This document shows positions 6,315 to 6,919 of a DNA stretch of 6,919 nt, piece by piece. The notes under the pieces are model-generated. The model searched no databases, was not told where the DNA came from, and worked only from the letters and a program-made list of their open reading frames with translations. The number at the start of each line of letters is the position of its first letter. Positions within the stretch are counted from its first letter, which is position 1. The translations under genes and the position numbers were made by a program. Source of the DNA: Desulfobacteraceae bacterium (GTDB lineage Bacteria > Desulfobacterota > Desulfobacteria > Desulfobacterales > ETH-SRB1); NCBI GenBank assembly GCA_013202725.1, contig JABMRH010000260.1:1-6919 (forward strand), written 5' to 3'.

Positions 6315-6545
6315 TTGGACCTGCTTGAGAAGATTACGATGTGTTTTGTTGTATATTGTTTTTCGGTAGTTCAAGAAATTAAAAGTGAAAAAGTAAATCA
6401 GCCCAATAACACCGTGTTGATGAATATTTTGGGTCAATTTTTCAAGTGGGCTAATCGATTTTATATGTTGCCTGTATGGTTGGATGCGAGAATTATGCCT
6501 CGCTCTTTTGCGGCGGTCTTGTTGATTAAGGCGGAAAAGAAGTAA
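6315..6545 (+). pseudogene. Doubtful small ORF, possibly the tail of a decayed gene
   Basis: A 76-codon frame begins at TTG6315 and ends at TAA6545, with no ribosome binding site and no nearby ATG start. The frame is open upstream only to a TAA at 6285. The second half reads like real protein (for example FFKWANRFYMLPVWLDARIM, then SFAAVLLIKAEKK), with a hydrophobic strand-like segment and a basic end that recall the closing strand of class I SAM-dependent methyltransferases. The first half is poorly protein-like. It may be the 3' remnant of a longer gene joined to foreign DNA on its left. It could equally be a chance ORF. I do not recognise a family with confidence. Confidence 0.3.
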
Positions 6546-6768
6546 CTATTCAGCCACAGATTCACCCCAGTACGATCATCTGACCTACGGGGCAGGCACG
6601 GATAAACACAGATAGGTTTTTTTTAAATACAAAGAAGGGGGGGGGATGTTAAACGGATAAATAACACATACAAAATTTCATTTTTGTTGCTGACATTTTT
6701 TATGTGTGGTATTTAAACAGAAAATCATATAATTACTTGTTATCTGATAAAAAAATGAAAAAATGAAA
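6546..6768. other. AT-rich intergenic stretch with repeats before the SWIB gene
   Basis: No gene is seen. CACAGAT occurs at 6555-6561 and 6607-6613, flanking a GC-rich segment with a bulged hairpin (CCCCAGTA at 6565-6572 with TACGGGG at 6586-6592). A run of eight T (6617-6624) and a run of nine G (6637-6645) follow. From 6650 the sequence is very AT-rich. The hairpin lies too far from the T run to be a normal intrinsic terminator. Confidence 0.5.
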
Positions 6769-6770
6769 TT
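6674..6770. repeat. 12-bp perfect inverted repeat with a 73-bp spacer
   Basis: AATTTCATTTTT (6674-6685) is exactly complementary to AAAAATGAAATT (6759-6770). The right arm runs into the -35 box of the downstream promoter. It could be the terminal repeats of a small non-autonomous element, an operator pair, or a chance match favoured by the AT-rich composition. Confidence 0.35.
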
Positions 6771-6797
6771 GGCAGAGAATCTGACCACGGGTATAAT
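6769..6797 (+). promoter_or_regulatory. Sigma-70 promoter of the SWIB-domain gene
   Basis: A -35 box TTGGCA (6769-6774, five of six consensus bases) and a perfect -10 box TATAAT (6792-6797) are separated by the optimal 17 bp. Transcription should start near 6804, about 20 bases before the ATG, leaving a short leader that contains the ribosome binding site. This is the best promoter in the window and marks a new transcription unit independent of the pilin locus. Confidence 0.75.
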
Positions 6798-6812
6798 TTA
6801 AATCTAAATATG

Positions 6813-6818
6813 AAGGAG
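6813..6818 (+). promoter_or_regulatory. Ribosome binding site of the SWIB-domain gene
   Basis: AAGGAG sits six bases before the ATG at 6825, which fixes the start codon. Confidence 0.85.
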
Positions 6819-6824
6819 TTAAAA

Positions 6825-6919
6825 ATGGCAGAAGCAAAAGGATTGAGCAAACCGGTAAAATTGAAAAATAAGCTGGCAGAGTTGCTGGAAGCAACAGAAC
6901 TTCCCAGGACAGAGATTAC
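6825..6919 (+). CDS. SWIB/MDM2-domain protein, N-terminal part (cut by window end)
   Basis: Thirty-one codons are visible before the window ends. The product starts MAEAKGLSKPVKLKNKLAEL and continues to LPRTEI. The K-P-V-K-L...L-A-E-L pattern followed by LPRTE is the opening of the SWIB (BAF60b) fold, found in small stand-alone bacterial proteins and at the C-terminus of some chlamydial topoisomerases. These bacterial proteins are usually around 80-120 residues and are presumed to be DNA-associated or protein-binding, but their function is poorly known. The gene has its own sigma-70 promoter and a clear AAGGAG site, so it is probably monocistronic at this end and unrelated to the pilin locus. 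Truncation by the window prevents checking the rest of the domain. Confidence 0.75.
   Translation, partial: MAEAKGLSKPVKLKNKLAELLEATELPRTEI

Noticed and set aside
6637..6645. Nine-G run as a phase-variation tract
   Set aside because: It is not inside a credible ORF, and the ATG directly after it opens only four codons. It also does not sit between promoter boxes.
1..6919. CRISPR array, tRNA, rRNA or complete insertion sequence
   Set aside because: No regularly spaced repeats, no cloverleaf-like segment and no transposase-like protein were seen on either strand.

Overview
The window reads as a chromosomal segment of a Gram-negative bacterium, most likely a Desulfobacterota (deltaproteobacterial, Desulfobacterales-like) genome. 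The reasons are the short type IV pilin, the pair of bacterial TMTC-like membrane proteins with TPR tails, and the palindromic intergenic repeat at the left edge, all of which fit that group. This is inference from pattern memory; no search was run. All credible genes lie on the + strand.

Layout. Positions 1-150 hold a palindromic repeat and the leader of a type IV major pilin gene (151-525) with a strong ribosome binding site. A 16-bp hairpin (569-605) separates the pilin from two large tandem paralogues (633-2582 and about 2572-4329). Each encodes a polytopic GT-C/TMTC-like membrane protein with a C-terminal TPR array of six and four repeats respectively. They overlap by 11 bp. Just after the second copy is a short relic (4313-4372) that repeats the beginning of that copy, as if a third unit once followed. 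Next comes a GT39/PMT_2-type membrane glycosyltransferase (4410-6119) that is visibly richer in G+C. About 700 bp of mostly non-coding sequence follow, with repeat-like debris and one doubtful small ORF (6315-6545). A convincing sigma-70 promoter (6769-6797) then leads into the first 31 codons of a SWIB-domain protein cut by the window end.

How the genes may work together. A pilin with a Ser/Thr-rich tail ending in serine sits directly upstream of three polytopic proteins carrying the Asp-Asp motif expected of lipid-phosphosugar-dependent GT-C transferases. The most interesting reading is a pilin or cell-surface O-glycosylation locus, in which the periplasmic TPR arrays might present the acceptor. 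Eukaryotic TMTC1-4 are O-mannosyltransferases with the same membrane-plus-TPR architecture. Function here is inferred from context and architecture only.
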